From contig SFGJ01000004.1 in NCBI GenBank assembly GCA_004557655.1, forward strand, positions 62,001 to 126,000: a stretch of DNA of 64,000 nt, written 5' to 3'. The notes under the pieces were generated by a model that did not search any database, was not told where the DNA came from, and saw nothing but the letters and a program-made list of their open reading frames with translations. Shown here one piece after another: positions 40,164-49,615 of the stretch (within the stretch, counting starts at the first letter, position 1; every line of letters begins with the position of its first letter). The position numbers and the translations under genes are program-made. Source of the stretch: Clostridiales bacterium (GTDB lineage Bacteria; Bacillota; Clostridia; Oscillospirales; Oscillospiraceae).

Positions 40164-40775
40164 ATGAATGAACGGTTCTTTTCTTTGCCTGCAGAAAAAC
40201 AACAGGCAATCATAAACGCAGGATACAAGGTGTTTTCGCAAAACTCCTATAAAAACAGCCCTATGAGTGAGATCGCAGAGGCGGCGGGCATCAGCAAATC
40301 CCTGCTCTTTCATTACTTTCACAACAAAAAAGAGTTATATATGTTTTTGTGGGACAAATGTGCAGAGATAACCATAGAATTTCTGACAAAGTACAACTGT
40401 TACGGACAGAAAAATCTCTTTGAGAGTATGGAACGAGGCATGAGGGCAAAAATGGAAATTATTCGCCTCTACCCCGATATGGCGAGCTTTACCATCAGGG
40501 CTTTTTACGAAAAGGATACAGAAATTTCCGCCGCCGTTCAGGAAAGCTACCACAAATACTTTAATCTTAAAGCAGATAAGACACTTCTGAATATGAATCC
40601 GGAGCAGTTTATTGAGGGGCTGGATATTCCGATGATGTACCGCGAAATGTATTGGGCGTCTGAGGGCTATCTTTGGGAGATGGTTCAGCGTGGTAATGTG
40701 GATATAGATGAGATGGAAAAAGGCTTTTTAAAGCTGATGAATTTTTGGAAAAGTATTTATCTTCGGAAGGAGTGA
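40164..40775 (+). CDS. TetR/AcrR-family regulator
   Basis: 203 residues from ATG 40164 after GGAGG. The HTH MSEIAEAAGISKSLLFHYFHNKKELYMFL is standard (residues about 32-58). The variable C-terminal part would bind a ligand. It is the first gene of a three-gene operon with an ABC exporter and most likely represses it. Confidence 0.9.
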   Translation: MNERFFSLPAEKQQAIINAGYKVFSQNSYKNSPMSEIAEAAGISKSLLFHYFHNKKELYMFLWDKCAEITIEFLTKYNCYGQKNLFESMERGMRAKMEIIRLYPDMASFTIRAFYEKDTEISAAVQESYHKYFNLKADKTLLNMNPEQFIEGLDIPMMYREMYWASEGYLWEMVQRGNVDIDEMEKGFLKLMNFWKSIYLRKE

Positions 40776-40781
40776 CGGAAT

Positions 40782-41663
40782 ATGGAGATCATTAAAACGA
40801 CAAAGCTCACGAAATACTACGGTAAGGCAAGAGGGATCATTGACCTTGACCTGACGGTAGCTCAGGGCGAGTTCTTTGGCTTCATCGGCCCGAACGGCGC
40901 CGGAAAATCCACCACAATCCGAACATTGCTCGGTCTGATTTCCCCCACCTCCGGCAGTGCGGCGATATTCGGAAAAGATGTCACAAATGAAAAGGAGTCA
41001 ATTTTGCAGGATATCGGCTACCTTCCCTCGGAGGCATTGTTTTACCAAGGAATGATGGTGAAAGATATATTGAAGCTGTCCGCGAATTTGCGGAAAAAAG
41101 ATTGCCGGACAGAATCAAAATTACTCTGTGAGCGCTTGCAGCTTGATACATCCCGAAAGATCGATGAGCTTTCCTTCGGTAACAGAAAGAAGGTCGCAAT
41201 CGTCTGTGCTTTACAGCATCGACCCGAATTACTGGTGCTGGACGAGCCGACAGGCGGACTCGATCCGCTGATGCAAAAAGAGTTTTTTGACATTTTGCGT
41301 GAGAGAAACAAGGAGGGTACAACGATTTTCTTATCCAGCCATGTTCTCTCCGAAATTCAGCGCAACTGTACCCGCGCGGCGATTATACGTGACGGCAGAA
41401 TCATAGCATGCGACAGTGTGGATGCTCTTTCCAAAACAAACGCAAAACGTATAACTGTTCATGGTATCATAGACCTTGAACATCTAATCGGCATTCGTGA
41501 CAGAAAAACAACGAAAGACTCGGTCAGCTTCCTTTACAACGGAGATATGGGCAGTCTGCTGCACACACTGTCGTCAGGTCAGGTTGACGACCTTACGGTT
41601 ACGGAGCCTGATCTGGAAGAAGTATTTCTGCATTATTACGAAAAGGACGGTGAAACGGTATGA
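40782..41663 (+). CDS. ABC-2 type transporter ATP-binding protein
   Basis: 293 residues: Walker A GPNGAGKST, signature LSFGNRKKV (variant of LSGGQ), Walker B LLVLDEPTGGLDP. Belongs to the CcmA/NatA-like group of drug or lantibiotic exporters. It overlaps the permease gene by four bases (ATGA). Substrate unknown. Confidence 0.92.
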   Translation: MEIIKTTKLTKYYGKARGIIDLDLTVAQGEFFGFIGPNGAGKSTTIRTLLGLISPTSGSAAIFGKDVTNEKESILQDIGYLPSEALFYQGMMVKDILKLSANLRKKDCRTESKLLCERLQLDTSRKIDELSFGNRKKVAIVCALQHRPELLVLDEPTGGLDPLMQKEFFDILRERNKEGTTIFLSSHVLSEIQRNCTRAAIIRDGRIIACDSVDALSKTNAKRITVHGIIDLEHLIGIRDRKTTKDSVSFLYNGDMGSLLHTLSSGQVDDLTVTEPDLEEVFLHYYEKDGETV

Positions 41664-42445
41664 CACTTGTAAAACACGAGCTGAGGCAAGGTAAGGCTTC
41701 CTTTTTGATATGGATGGCTTCTATCGGTTTTTTGCTTGCGATCTGTATTTTCCTGTTCCCTGAAATGAAAGGACAAATGGAGGGCATCAACGATATGTTT
41801 GCCTCTATGGGTTCTTTTACCCAGGCATTCGGTATGGACCGTTTGAATTTCGGAACGCTTATAGGGTTTTATGCTGTTGAGTGCGGCAATATTCTGGGGC
41901 TGGGCGGTGCGTTTTATGCTTCTGTTTGTGCAGTCGGCATTCTCAGTAAAGAAGAAAAGGACAAAACGGCGGAATTTCTGCTGACTCATCCTGTCAGCCG
42001 CAAAAGGGTTATGACCGAAAAGCTGATTGCGGTGCTTATTCAGATTACAGCTATGAATATAATTTTTTTTGTACTTGCTATCGGTTCTATAGCTGTAGTC
42101 GGCGAGACAATTCCCTGGAAGGAGATCAGTCTTATGCATCTTGCCTATTATCTGCTCCAGTTGGAACTGGCGGGCATTTGCTTCGGTATTTCGGCTTTCG
42201 TTCGCAAAGGCAGCGTGGGTATAGGACTGGGCATGGCCGTTATGATGTACTTTCTGAACCTGATTGCAAACATTACCGATGCCGCCGAGTTTCTCAGGTA
42301 CATAACACCGTTTGGATATTGCGAGGGAGCTGATATTATATCGAACGAAAGTCTTGACATCACATTAGTTGTTATCGGTGCAGTCACAGGAATCAGCGGA
42401 ATGATTATTGCTTATCTGAAATACACGAAGAAGGATATACATTAA
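41660..42445 (+). CDS. ABC-2 type transporter permease
   Basis: 261 residues with about six membrane helices and the ABC-2 pattern DKTAEFLLTHPVSRKRVMTEKL between the second and third helices. Partner of the preceding ATPase; together an exporter, probably for a toxic compound given the TetR regulator. Confidence 0.9.
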   Translation: MTLVKHELRQGKASFLIWMASIGFLLAICIFLFPEMKGQMEGINDMFASMGSFTQAFGMDRLNFGTLIGFYAVECGNILGLGGAFYASVCAVGILSKEEKDKTAEFLLTHPVSRKRVMTEKLIAVLIQITAMNIIFFVLAIGSIAVVGETIPWKEISLMHLAYYLLQLELAGICFGISAFVRKGSVGIGLGMAVMMYFLNLIANITDAAEFLRYITPFGYCEGADIISNESLDITLVVIGAVTGISGMIIAYLKYTKKDIH

Positions 42446-42523
42446 AATGCTGCGCAGTATCGGCGGCAGGGAGACCTTAGGGAAAATCCGCAGGATTTCC
42501 CCTTTGCAGCATAAGAGAAAAAA

Positions 42524-42561
42524 GGTGCGCTGTAACCCATTTTACTGAGTTACACCGCACC
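42524..42561 (-). terminator. Hairpin at the edge of the acquired patch
   Basis: GGTGCGCTGTAAC and GTTACACCGCACC pair with one mismatch. A second smaller hairpin GGAAAATCC/GGATTTCC lies at 42481-42500. Confidence 0.55.
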
Positions 42562-42639
42562 CTACATAAAAACTTCCCTATCCGGCGCTCGGTTTCCGGC
42601 GTCAACGGTCTGCCGGAGCTCGGTGTGTCTGTCCTTCAT
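42562..42639 (-). CDS. Possible 25-residue peptide
   Basis: Minus-strand ATG at 42639 has GGAGG eight to ten bases upstream and the stop touches the hairpin at 42524-42561. The product (MKDRHTELRQ...) is polar and matches nothing I know. Weak candidate. Confidence 0.25.
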   Translation of the reverse strand: MKDRHTELRQTVDAGNRAPDREVFM

Positions 42640-42654
42640 GGCAAAAATACCTCC

Positions 42655-42683
42655 TTGCCGCAAGCGCCGAACCTTGCTATAAT
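42655..42683 (+). promoter_or_regulatory. Promoter of the cupin gene
   Basis: TTGCCG and TATAAT with a 17-base spacer. Confidence 0.75.
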
Positions 42684-42713
42684 GGGGAAAAACATCAGAA
42701 AAGGAGCTCACCT

Positions 42714-43046
42714 ATGTTTCTCGATTTTTCTTCCATCTCCGAGGTATCCGTCCCTCATTTCAAGGGCGGCCATGGGCAGGCCCTGGTCCGCAAATTTGAA
42801 GATGGCCAAGGCAAGATCCTGCAGCTCACCCTTCCCGTGGGCAGCTCCATCGGCCCCCATGTCCACGAGGGCAGCTTCGAGGTGATGTACTTCCTCTCCG
42901 GCACCGGCGTCTGCACCGACGACGGCGAGACTGTGGAGGTACGCCCCGGCATGACCCATTACTGCGCCCCCGGACACAGCCACAGCGTGGTGAATACCGG
43001 GGCGGAACCCCTGGTGATCCTGGGCGTGGTGCCCAATGTGAAGTGA
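42714..43046 (+). CDS. Single-domain cupin protein
   Basis: 110 residues. The beta-barrel motifs GPHVHEGSFEVMYFLSGTGV and HYCAPGHSHSVVNTG hold the His/Glu metal-ligand set. Small cupins often bind Mn or Fe or a sugar-type ligand; function here unknown. Own promoter and terminator, so a single-gene unit. Confidence 0.88.
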   Translation: MFLDFSSISEVSVPHFKGGHGQALVRKFEDGQGKILQLTLPVGSSIGPHVHEGSFEVMYFLSGTGVCTDDGETVEVRPGMTHYCAPGHSHSVVNTGAEPLVILGVVPNVK

Positions 43047-43071
43047 GCCTCTCTGCAGCCGGCTTTCCAGC

Positions 43072-43111
43072 ATGGGGTTCGCCCAAAACGGCGAACCCCA
43101 TGTTGTTTTTT
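43072..43111 (+). terminator. Terminator after the cupin gene
   Basis: ATGGGGTTCGCC and GGCGAACCCCAT arms, tail GTTGTTTTTT. Confidence 0.9.
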
Positions 43112-43128
43112 CGGATTTGCGATGCGCC

Positions 43129-44340
43129 TTACAGCCGCTTTTCCAGATTTTCCCGGATGGCGGCGATAAACTCCCGGCTGGTGACGGCACGGGCGGATAC
43201 GCCCTCGTCCACCAGACCCACCAGATCCTTGGTCATGACACCGCCGCGCAGGGTGTCCAAGCAGGCCTGCTCCAGCTGATCGGCAAAGTTTTCCAGATCA
43301 GCCAGGCCGTCCAGCCGGCCCCGCTTGCGCAGGGCGCCGCTCCAGGCGAAGATGGTGGCCATGGGGTTGGTGGAGGTCTCCTCCCCCTTGAGGTGCCTGT
43401 AGTAGTGCTTGGTGACGGTGCCGTGGGCGGCCTCATACTCCGTGGTGCCGTCGGGCGCCACCAGCACGGAGGTCATCATGGCAAGGGAGCCGAAAGCCGT
43501 GGACACCATATCGCTCATCACATCGCCGTCATAGTTCTTGCAGGCCCAGATGAACCCACCCTCGGAGCGGATGACACGGGCCACGGCGTCGTCAATGAGG
43601 GTGTAGAAATAGGTGATGCCCAGCTTCTCAAAATCCGCCTTGTAATTCTCAAACTCCTCCTCAAACACTTTCTTAAACTCGCCGTCATAGACCTTGGCGA
43701 TGGTGTCCTTGGTGGAGAACCACAGATCCTGCCCCGTATTCACGGCGTACCGGAAGCACGCTCTGGCAAAGGAGCGGATGCTCTCCTCCTTATTGTGCTG
43801 GCCCTGCCAAACGGCGGGGCCGTCTACCTTCTGCACGGAAACGGTCTGCTCCGCCCCGCTTTTTCCCCGGAAGGTCAGCACGCACTCTCCCGGCTCCGCG
43901 GTATACAGGTCCACGCTCTTATACACATCGCCGTAGGCGTGGCGGGCGATGGTGATGGGCTTTTTCCAGTTCTTCACCACGGGGTGAATGGTGTCTATGA
44001 GGATGGGCGCGCGGAACACCGTGCCGTCCAGAATGGAGCGGATGGTGCCGTTGGGGCTTTTCCACATTTGGGTGAGCTGGGGATATTCCTCCATGCGCTG
44101 GCGGTTGGGGGTAATGGTGGCGCACTTCACGGCCACCCCCAGACGGCGGGTGGCGTTGGCGGCGTCCACCGTCACCCGGTCCTCCGTCTCGTTGCGGTGG
44201 AGGAGGCCCAGGTCATAATACTCGGTTTTCAGGTCCACGAAGGGCAGCAGAAGCTGCTCTTTTATCATGCCCCACAGGACGCGGGTCATCTCGTCGCCGT
44301 CCATCTCCACCAGCGGCGTTGTCATCTTGATCTTTTCCAT
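43129..44340 (-). CDS. icd: NADP-dependent isocitrate dehydrogenase
   Basis: 403 residues of the eukaryote-like (type II) homodimeric group: PLVEMDGDEMTRVLWGMIK, the substrate Ser in WKSPNGTIRS, and YDGDVMSDM..AFGSLAMM with the metal Asp. Converts isocitrate to 2-oxoglutarate for glutamate synthesis. Sits directly downstream of the aconitase-type gene (5 bases), forming an oxidative half-TCA operon. Confidence 0.94.
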   Translation of the reverse strand: MEKIKMTTPLVEMDGDEMTRVLWGMIKEQLLLPFVDLKTEYYDLGLLHRNETEDRVTVDAANATRRLGVAVKCATITPNRQRMEEYPQLTQMWKSPNGTIRSILDGTVFRAPILIDTIHPVVKNWKKPITIARHAYGDVYKSVDLYTAEPGECVLTFRGKSGAEQTVSVQKVDGPAVWQGQHNKEESIRSFARACFRYAVNTGQDLWFSTKDTIAKVYDGEFKKVFEEEFENYKADFEKLGITYFYTLIDDAVARVIRSEGGFIWACKNYDGDVMSDMVSTAFGSLAMMTSVLVAPDGTTEYEAAHGTVTKHYYRHLKGEETSTNPMATIFAWSGALRKRGRLDGLADLENFADQLEQACLDTLRGGVMTKDLVGLVDEGVSARAVTSREFIAAIRENLEKRL

Positions 44341-44345
44341 GGCAG

Positions 44346-46545
44346 TTACTCCTTATTCCTGGCGGCGTAGTAGTTCATCAGGCAGCCGCGGAGCAAAATC
44401 TCCTTTTCATCCTCCGTCAAACCCCTGATGTGCAGCAGCAGGTCGTGCACGCTGCCGTCCTTGCGGATGACCTTGGCGGGGATGTCCTCCTGCCCGTTTT
44501 CCACCGCGCTGCGGACGCCCGGCACAAACACGCAGTCGCCGCTCTCATAGGGGAACTCCGTGTCCTCATCCAGGGTAAAGGGCAGGATGCCCCAGTTGAT
44601 GCAGTTGCTGCGGTAGCGCTTGGTGGCGAACCGGTAGCAGATGTTGGCAAAGCCCCCCAGCACCTTCTGGCAGGAGGCGGCCTGCTCCCGGGCAGAGCCG
44701 TCGCCGGGCTTATTGGCAAAGACGCAGGAGCCGAACTGGGTGCATTTTACCAGCTCGCCGGCGTCGCCCACCCTGGAGAGCACCTCCTGCAGATGCCCGC
44801 TCACCACGCCGTTTCTGCGGTCAGCTTCCTGGGCCGCCACGGCCTTGGACAGACCCACATACTCCGGCACCCGGCGGCTCAATGTGAACTCCGCCAGACG
44901 CAGGGGATTGCTGCGGTAGGAGGAGGTCTCGCCGGAGGGGATCAGCTCGTCGGTGGTGGTCACCGGATCGTGAATGACCGCCGCCAGCTCCACCAGCACA
45001 TTCTCCTCCAGGGCGTACATCCTGGGCCAGTCGGTGATGTTGGGACCCATGACCAGCTTCACGGAGGGGTCGGCCTTGCCGAAGCCATAGTACAGGCGAT
45101 TTTTATACACGGTGTCGTCAAAATGGTATTCGTGGTGAACGGGGACATAGTCCGCCTCCGTGGCCGGCGTGATGCGGCCGCCGTTTGCCGCTGTGGCGGC
45201 AATGGAGCGGGCGTCCATCAGGCACACGCCGGCAAACTGTCCCTCGCCGGGCTTGCTGCCCTCCCGGTTGGGGAAGTTGCGGGTGGTGTGGCGCAGACTA
45301 AGGCCGTTGTTGGCGGGCACATCGCCCGCTCCAAAGCAGGGTCCGCAGAAGCTGGGCTTGATAATGGCACCGGCGGCAAGCAGCCGCGCCGTGGCCCCCA
45401 CCTTCATCAACTCCAGAGACACGGGCACGGAGGTGGGGTACACATCGAAGCTGAAGGCGCCGGAGCCGGTGAATTTGCCCCGGAGGATGTCGGCCGCCTC
45501 GGTGATGTTGTCGAACAGGCCGCCGGCGCAGCCGGCGATGACCCCCTGATCGGCCCACACGCCGCCGTCGCGGATCTTATCCGTCAGGCACACCTTGGCC
45601 TTGGGGAAGCGGCGCCGGGCGTCGTCTTCCACCTTCCGGAGGATCTCCCGGGCGTTAGCCAAAAACTCCCGGATGGTATAGGCGTTGGAGGGGTGGAAGG
45701 GCAGGGCGATCATGGGCTCCACCTTGCTCAGGTCAATGGTGATGTACTTGTCATAGTAGGCCGTCCGGCCGGGGTGCAGGGACTTATAGTCCTCCTCCCG
45801 GCCGTGGGTCCTGAAGAAACGGCGGGTTGTCTCGTCCGTCTCCCAGATGGAGGAGAGGCAGGTGGTCTCCGTGGTCATCACATCCACGCCGTTGCGGTAG
45901 TCCATGGGCAGCGCCTCAATACCGGGGCCGCAGAACTCCAGCACGCAGTTGTTGACAAAGCCGCTGTCAAAGGTGGCCTTCACCAGGGCGATGGCCACAT
46001 CGTGGGGGCCGACGCCCTTTTGGGGCTTTCCGGTGAGGTACACCAGCACCACCTTGGGCATGGGGATGTCCCAGGTGTTCCTGAGAAGCTGCTTGGCCAG
46101 CTCCGGGCCGCCCTCGCCCACGGCCATGGTGCCCAGGGCGCCGTAGCGGGTGTGGGAGTCGGACCCTAAGATCATCTTGCCGCAGCCCGCCATCTCCTCC
46201 CGGGCGTAGGAGTGGATGACGCTCTGGTTGGCGGGAACATAGATGCCTCCGTATTTCCTGGCGGCGGACAGGCCAAACATATGGTCGGTTGGTGAGGGCA
46301 TAGGGAATGGGGAACTCCTTCATGCCGGAGGCCCGGGCCTGCTGGATGATGCCCACATAGGTGATGTCGTGGGACACCATGGCATCGAAGCGGATCTTCA
46401 GCTCCATGGGGTCGGCGGATGTGTTATGGGCCTGCAGGATCCGCCAGGCCATGGTGTTCTGCCGCGCCCCCCCCGCCGGGATGGGGGTGGTGTCGCAGAG
46501 CTGTCCGTCGTGCAGGAAAACACCTGTATCAAAGCACTGGATCAT
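44346..46545 (-). pseudogene. Aconitase-type hydratase, frame broken by an internal deletion
   Basis: The 5' part (46545-46288, 86 codons, start ATG after AAGGAGG) ends in sense at PIPYALTN. The rest (46286-44346) resumes in another frame at DHMFGLSAARKYGG and carries ILGSDSHTRYGALG, TTETTCLSSIW and the Fe-S motif CGPCFGAGD. About 16 residues that family members carry between these points are missing, equal to a loss of about 47 bases. The joined protein (about 732 residues) would otherwise be near full length. Read as an inactivated gene or a sequence error; icd follows directly, so loss would cut the citrate-to-2-oxoglutarate route unless another aconitase exists. Confidence 0.75.
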
Positions 46546-46694
46546 AGCTTATCCTCCTTGTGTGCCAAAAAAATCAATTACAGAAAGTATAGCACAAAGC
46601 CAACGGTTTGTGAATCCCTTTCCTGCGTAAGCTGCTGACGGAGGGAAAGCCCTTTCACCCGGCAGATCTACGCCGGAATGCCGGCCCGAAAAGG

Positions 46695-46732
46695 AAAGCT
46701 CCCCGCACGCAGTGCGTGCGGGGAGCTTTTTT
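46695..46732. terminator. Strong bidirectional terminator
   Basis: AAAGCTCCCCGCACGCA and TGCGTGCGGGGAGCTTT around one G, with T-run on the plus strand; it serves the minus-strand PHP gene as well. Confidence 0.85.
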
Positions 46733-46735
46733 CGG

Positions 46736-47593
46736 TTAAAGCAGACAGGAAACGGCGTCGTAGAACCGCTGCAGCCGTTCCAGATCCGGGTCATTGGTCT
46801 GCCCCAGCCCAACGGTCTTATTGGCTCCGTGATAGTCACTGCCGGCGGTGATGAGGAGATTGAACCGATCCGCCAGCGCCAGCATGATCTCCTTTTGCCC
46901 CGGTGTAAAGGTGGAATAATAGCACTCCAGGCCCATGAGACCTGCCGCCTTGAACCGCTCCACCCGGGCCGAGATCTCCTCCCGGGACAGATCGCCGGAG
47001 CCGTCCGCAAGAATGCCGTGAGCCAATACCGGAATGCCGTCGGACCGCAAAATGGCATCAATGGCATCCTCCGGCGACAGGCTGGGCACAGTGTCACGGT
47101 AGTCTCTGAAGGCGTCAAATCCCTCGTTTTTTGTGCGCACATAGCCCTTTTTCAGCATCAAGGCGGCAAAATGCGGCCTGCCGGGGTTTTTTTGAGCCAG
47201 CAGCTCCGCCCGCTCCTCCCCGGTGAAGGTGAAGCCGAACCGCTCCTGCAGGTAGCGGAACCGGTCCTGCGTTTTCAGGATGCGGTTGTTGTGGGCAAAG
47301 GCCACTGTCTCCCGGATGGCGGGCTTTTTCACATCGTAGCAGTAGCCCAGCATATGGTACTTGCCCCGCGCGTCCTTGCAGGAAAACTCCACCCCGCCGA
47401 TGAACACCGGATCATCCGGCTGCAGCAGCGCCCGCACGGCGTCGCAGCCCTCGGCGGTGTCGTGATCCGTCAGGGCGAAGATGTCCAGCCCGGCGGCGCG
47501 GACATTTCGCAGCAGCAGTTCGGGCGTATCCGTCCCGTCGGAGTATACGGAGTGCATATGCAGGTCCGGTTTTTGATAGGTGATCCGTTTCAT
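46736..47593 (-). CDS. PHP-domain phosphoesterase
   Basis: 285 residues. PHP motifs: DLHMHSVYSDGTDTPEL, ALTDHDTAEG, GGVEFSC, LAHG and the late TAGSDYHGANK. Resembles 3',5'-nucleoside-bisphosphate phosphatases (YciV/TrpH group), which remove pAp or trim RNA 5' ends. Exact substrate not fixed by sequence. Confidence 0.9.
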   Translation of the reverse strand: MKRITYQKPDLHMHSVYSDGTDTPELLLRNVRAAGLDIFALTDHDTAEGCDAVRALLQPDDPVFIGGVEFSCKDARGKYHMLGYCYDVKKPAIRETVAFAHNNRILKTQDRFRYLQERFGFTFTGEERAELLAQKNPGRPHFAALMLKKGYVRTKNEGFDAFRDYRDTVPSLSPEDAIDAILRSDGIPVLAHGILADGSGDLSREEISARVERFKAAGLMGLECYYSTFTPGQKEIMLALADRFNLLITAGSDYHGANKTVGLGQTNDPDLERLQRFYDAVSCLL

Positions 47594-47668
47594 GAAAGCC
47601 GTATTCTCCCCTTCTCTGTCCTACAGCTCATTATACCCCATTTCACCCGGATTGGCAAGGAAAACGCC

Positions 47669-48433
47669 CTATCCCCGCCAACCCAAGGCTATGGAGAGCT
47701 GCCGGGCCTGATGAACGAGCTGGCCGATGGCGTTTTGGAAGTCCTCGGACTGCACCCGCCGGAAAAGCCCCGCCACACCCAGGGCATAGCGCATATGGCC
47801 GTTGCTGTCGTACACCGGAGCCGCCGCGGAGCGCAGGCCGATACGGTATTCGCCGTCCTCCACGGCATAGCCCTGCTGCCGCACGGCGGCAAGATCCGAC
47901 ACGAAGCGGCGGGGATCGGTGATCGTATGCGGCGTGAACGCCTGCATCCCACCTTTTTCCAGGATCCGGAGCACCTCCCGGTCGCTTCTGCCGCTCAGCA
48001 GCACCTTTCCCTGGGAGGTGGCGTGCAGGGGCATACGCCCGCCGATGGCAGGCACCACCTGCAATCCCGAGTCACTGATGCACTGGTCAAAGGAGATGGC
48101 ATTGCATCCCTCCAGCAGCGCCAGAAACGCGCTGGCCCCCGAAACGGCCGCCAACTGCTCCAGATGCGGATGCGCCAGCCGCCCGATATCCCAGGCCGAG
48201 GACACGGCGCAGCCGCACTCAAACAGGCGGATGCCCAGTGCGTAGCGCCCATCGCTGTGCTGCTCGATGACGGCGTGCGTGCGCATAGTGGCGAGCAGAG
48301 CGTGGGTGGTGCTCTTGGGGTAGCCGGAGGCGGCGGACAGCTCCTGCAAGGTCATGGGCGCGCGCCGGGCAAGCAATATTTCCAGCAAGGTCATGGCCTT
48401 ATCCACCGACTGCACCGCAGTATGTTCTGCCAT
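47669..48433 (-). CDS. IclR-family transcriptional regulator
   Basis: 254 residues from ATG 48433 after AAAGGAGG. The winged HTH MTLQELSAASGYPKSTTHALLATM (about residues 26-50) is followed by the IclR ligand domain with ATSQGKVLLS and GYAVEDGEYRIGLRSAAAPVYD. Divergent from the FecCD-type transporter operon at 48596, which it probably controls through sites in the 160-base gap. Ligand unknown. Confidence 0.9.
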   Translation of the reverse strand: MAEHTAVQSVDKAMTLLEILLARRAPMTLQELSAASGYPKSTTHALLATMRTHAVIEQHSDGRYALGIRLFECGCAVSSAWDIGRLAHPHLEQLAAVSGASAFLALLEGCNAISFDQCISDSGLQVVPAIGGRMPLHATSQGKVLLSGRSDREVLRILEKGGMQAFTPHTITDPRRFVSDLAAVRQQGYAVEDGEYRIGLRSAAAPVYDSNGHMRYALGVAGLFRRVQSEDFQNAIGQLVHQARQLSIALGWRG

Positions 48434-48490
48434 GGGCCATCCCTCCTTTCGCTTCATCCTACCACAGAACCGGGGAGCACGCAAGAGAGA

Positions 48491-48527
48491 ATTCCGCATT
48501 GCGGGACGATAATTCTGTATTGCCGAA
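48491..48527. promoter_or_regulatory. Candidate IclR operator sites
   Basis: CCGCATTGCGG inside TTCCGCATTGCGGGA, and ATTCTGTATTGCCGAAT, two palindromic boxes sharing an ATTGC core, a few bases apart upstream of the transporter promoter. Confidence 0.55.
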
Positions 48528-48536
48528 TAAATCGTA

Positions 48537-48565
48537 TTGTTTTTGTCCGAATAACGCAGTAAAAT
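48537..48565 (+). promoter_or_regulatory. Promoter of the ABC importer operon
   Basis: TTGTTT and TAAAAT with a 17-base spacer. Confidence 0.65.
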
Positions 48566-48595
48566 AGGGTGAAGTAACAAGGGGGGAGGGATACC

Positions 48596-49615
48596 ATGCG
48601 CACCACGGAAGGCCGCCGGGGGCGGCTCATCCTCTGCATACTGGCGGCGGCGCTGCTTAGCCTGTTCCTCCTGTCCTTCTGGCTGGGGCGGTACGACGTG
48701 CCCCCGGGGGAAGTGATCCGGATACTGCTGGCCCGGCTATTCCCCCTGGATGCCACCTGGACAGAGCAGATGCAGGTGGCGGTGGTGCATATCCGCCTGC
48801 CCCGTATTTTACTTGCCTGCATGGTGGGCGGATGCCTGGCCACCGCCGGCACCGCCTATCAGAGCGTATTCCGCAATCCCATGGCAGCGCCTGACATTCT
48901 GGGCGCCTCCTCCGGAGCCTGCTTCGGGGCCGCGTTGGCTATCCTGCTGGGCTTTTCCCGCAGCAGCGTCACGGTCCTGGCCTTTGGCAGCAGCCTGCTG
49001 TCCGTGGCTCTGGTGTATGCCATCGCCCGGCGCACCCGGGGCAATCAGGTGATGTCCATTTTGCTGGCCGGCGTGATGATCGGGTCCCTGTTCTCCGCCT
49101 GTACCTCCTATGTGAAGCTGGTAGCCGATCCCTCCAACCAGCTTCCGGAGATCACCTACTGGCTCATGGGCAGCCTGTCCGGCTCGCGGCTGAAGGATGT
49201 GTCCTTTGCTGTCATACCCATGCTCATTGGTCTGGTGCCGCTGTATATCCTGCGCTGGCGGATCAACCTGCTGACGCTGGACGAGGAGGAGGCCCGGTCC
49301 ATGGGCGTGCATACCCGCCGGCTGCGTCTGACCGTCATCCTGTGCGCCACGGTACTCACGGCGGTGAGCGTGGCGGTGAGCGGCATGATCGGCTGGGTGG
49401 GTCTGGTGATCCCCCACCTCTCCCGCAAATTGGTCGGCAACGACTGCCGATATCTCCTGCCTGTCTCAACGATTTTCGGCGCCATTTTCCTGCTGCTGGT
49501 GGATAATGTCTCCCGCAACCTGCTGGCGGTGGAGATCCCCATCGGCATATTGACCGCCTTTGTGGGCGCGCCCTTCTTCCTGTATCTCATGACCAGAAAG
49601 GAGCACTCCCTATGA
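48596..49615 (+). CDS. FecCD-family ABC importer permease
   Basis: 339 residues with about nine to ten membrane helices; the BtuC/FecCD signatures NPMAAPDILGASSGACFGAA and the coupling stretch VSGMIGWVGLVIPHLSRKLVG are present. Imports a metal-chelate, cobamide or oxyanion. First gene of a four-gene operon; ATG after GGGGGGAGGG. Confidence 0.92.
   Translation: MRTTEGRRGRLILCILAAALLSLFLLSFWLGRYDVPPGEVIRILLARLFPLDATWTEQMQVAVVHIRLPRILLACMVGGCLATAGTAYQSVFRNPMAAPDILGASSGACFGAALAILLGFSRSSVTVLAFGSSLLSVALVYAIARRTRGNQVMSILLAGVMIGSLFSACTSYVKLVADPSNQLPEITYWLMGSLSGSRLKDVSFAVIPMLIGLVPLYILRWRINLLTLDEEEARSMGVHTRRLRLTVILCATVLTAVSVAVSGMIGWVGLVIPHLSRKLVGNDCRYLLPVSTIFGAIFLLLVDNVSRNLLAVEIPIGILTAFVGAPFFLYLMTRKEHSL

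Larger units (their letters stand above)
39790..42570. mobile_element. Low-GC acquired patch with TnpV remnant and TetR-ABC module
   Basis: Base composition drops against both flanks. It starts with debris of a conjugative-element type (including a terminator at 39849-39900 and a truncated tnpV) and carries a self-contained regulator and exporter. Exact ends are not visible. Confidence 0.5.
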
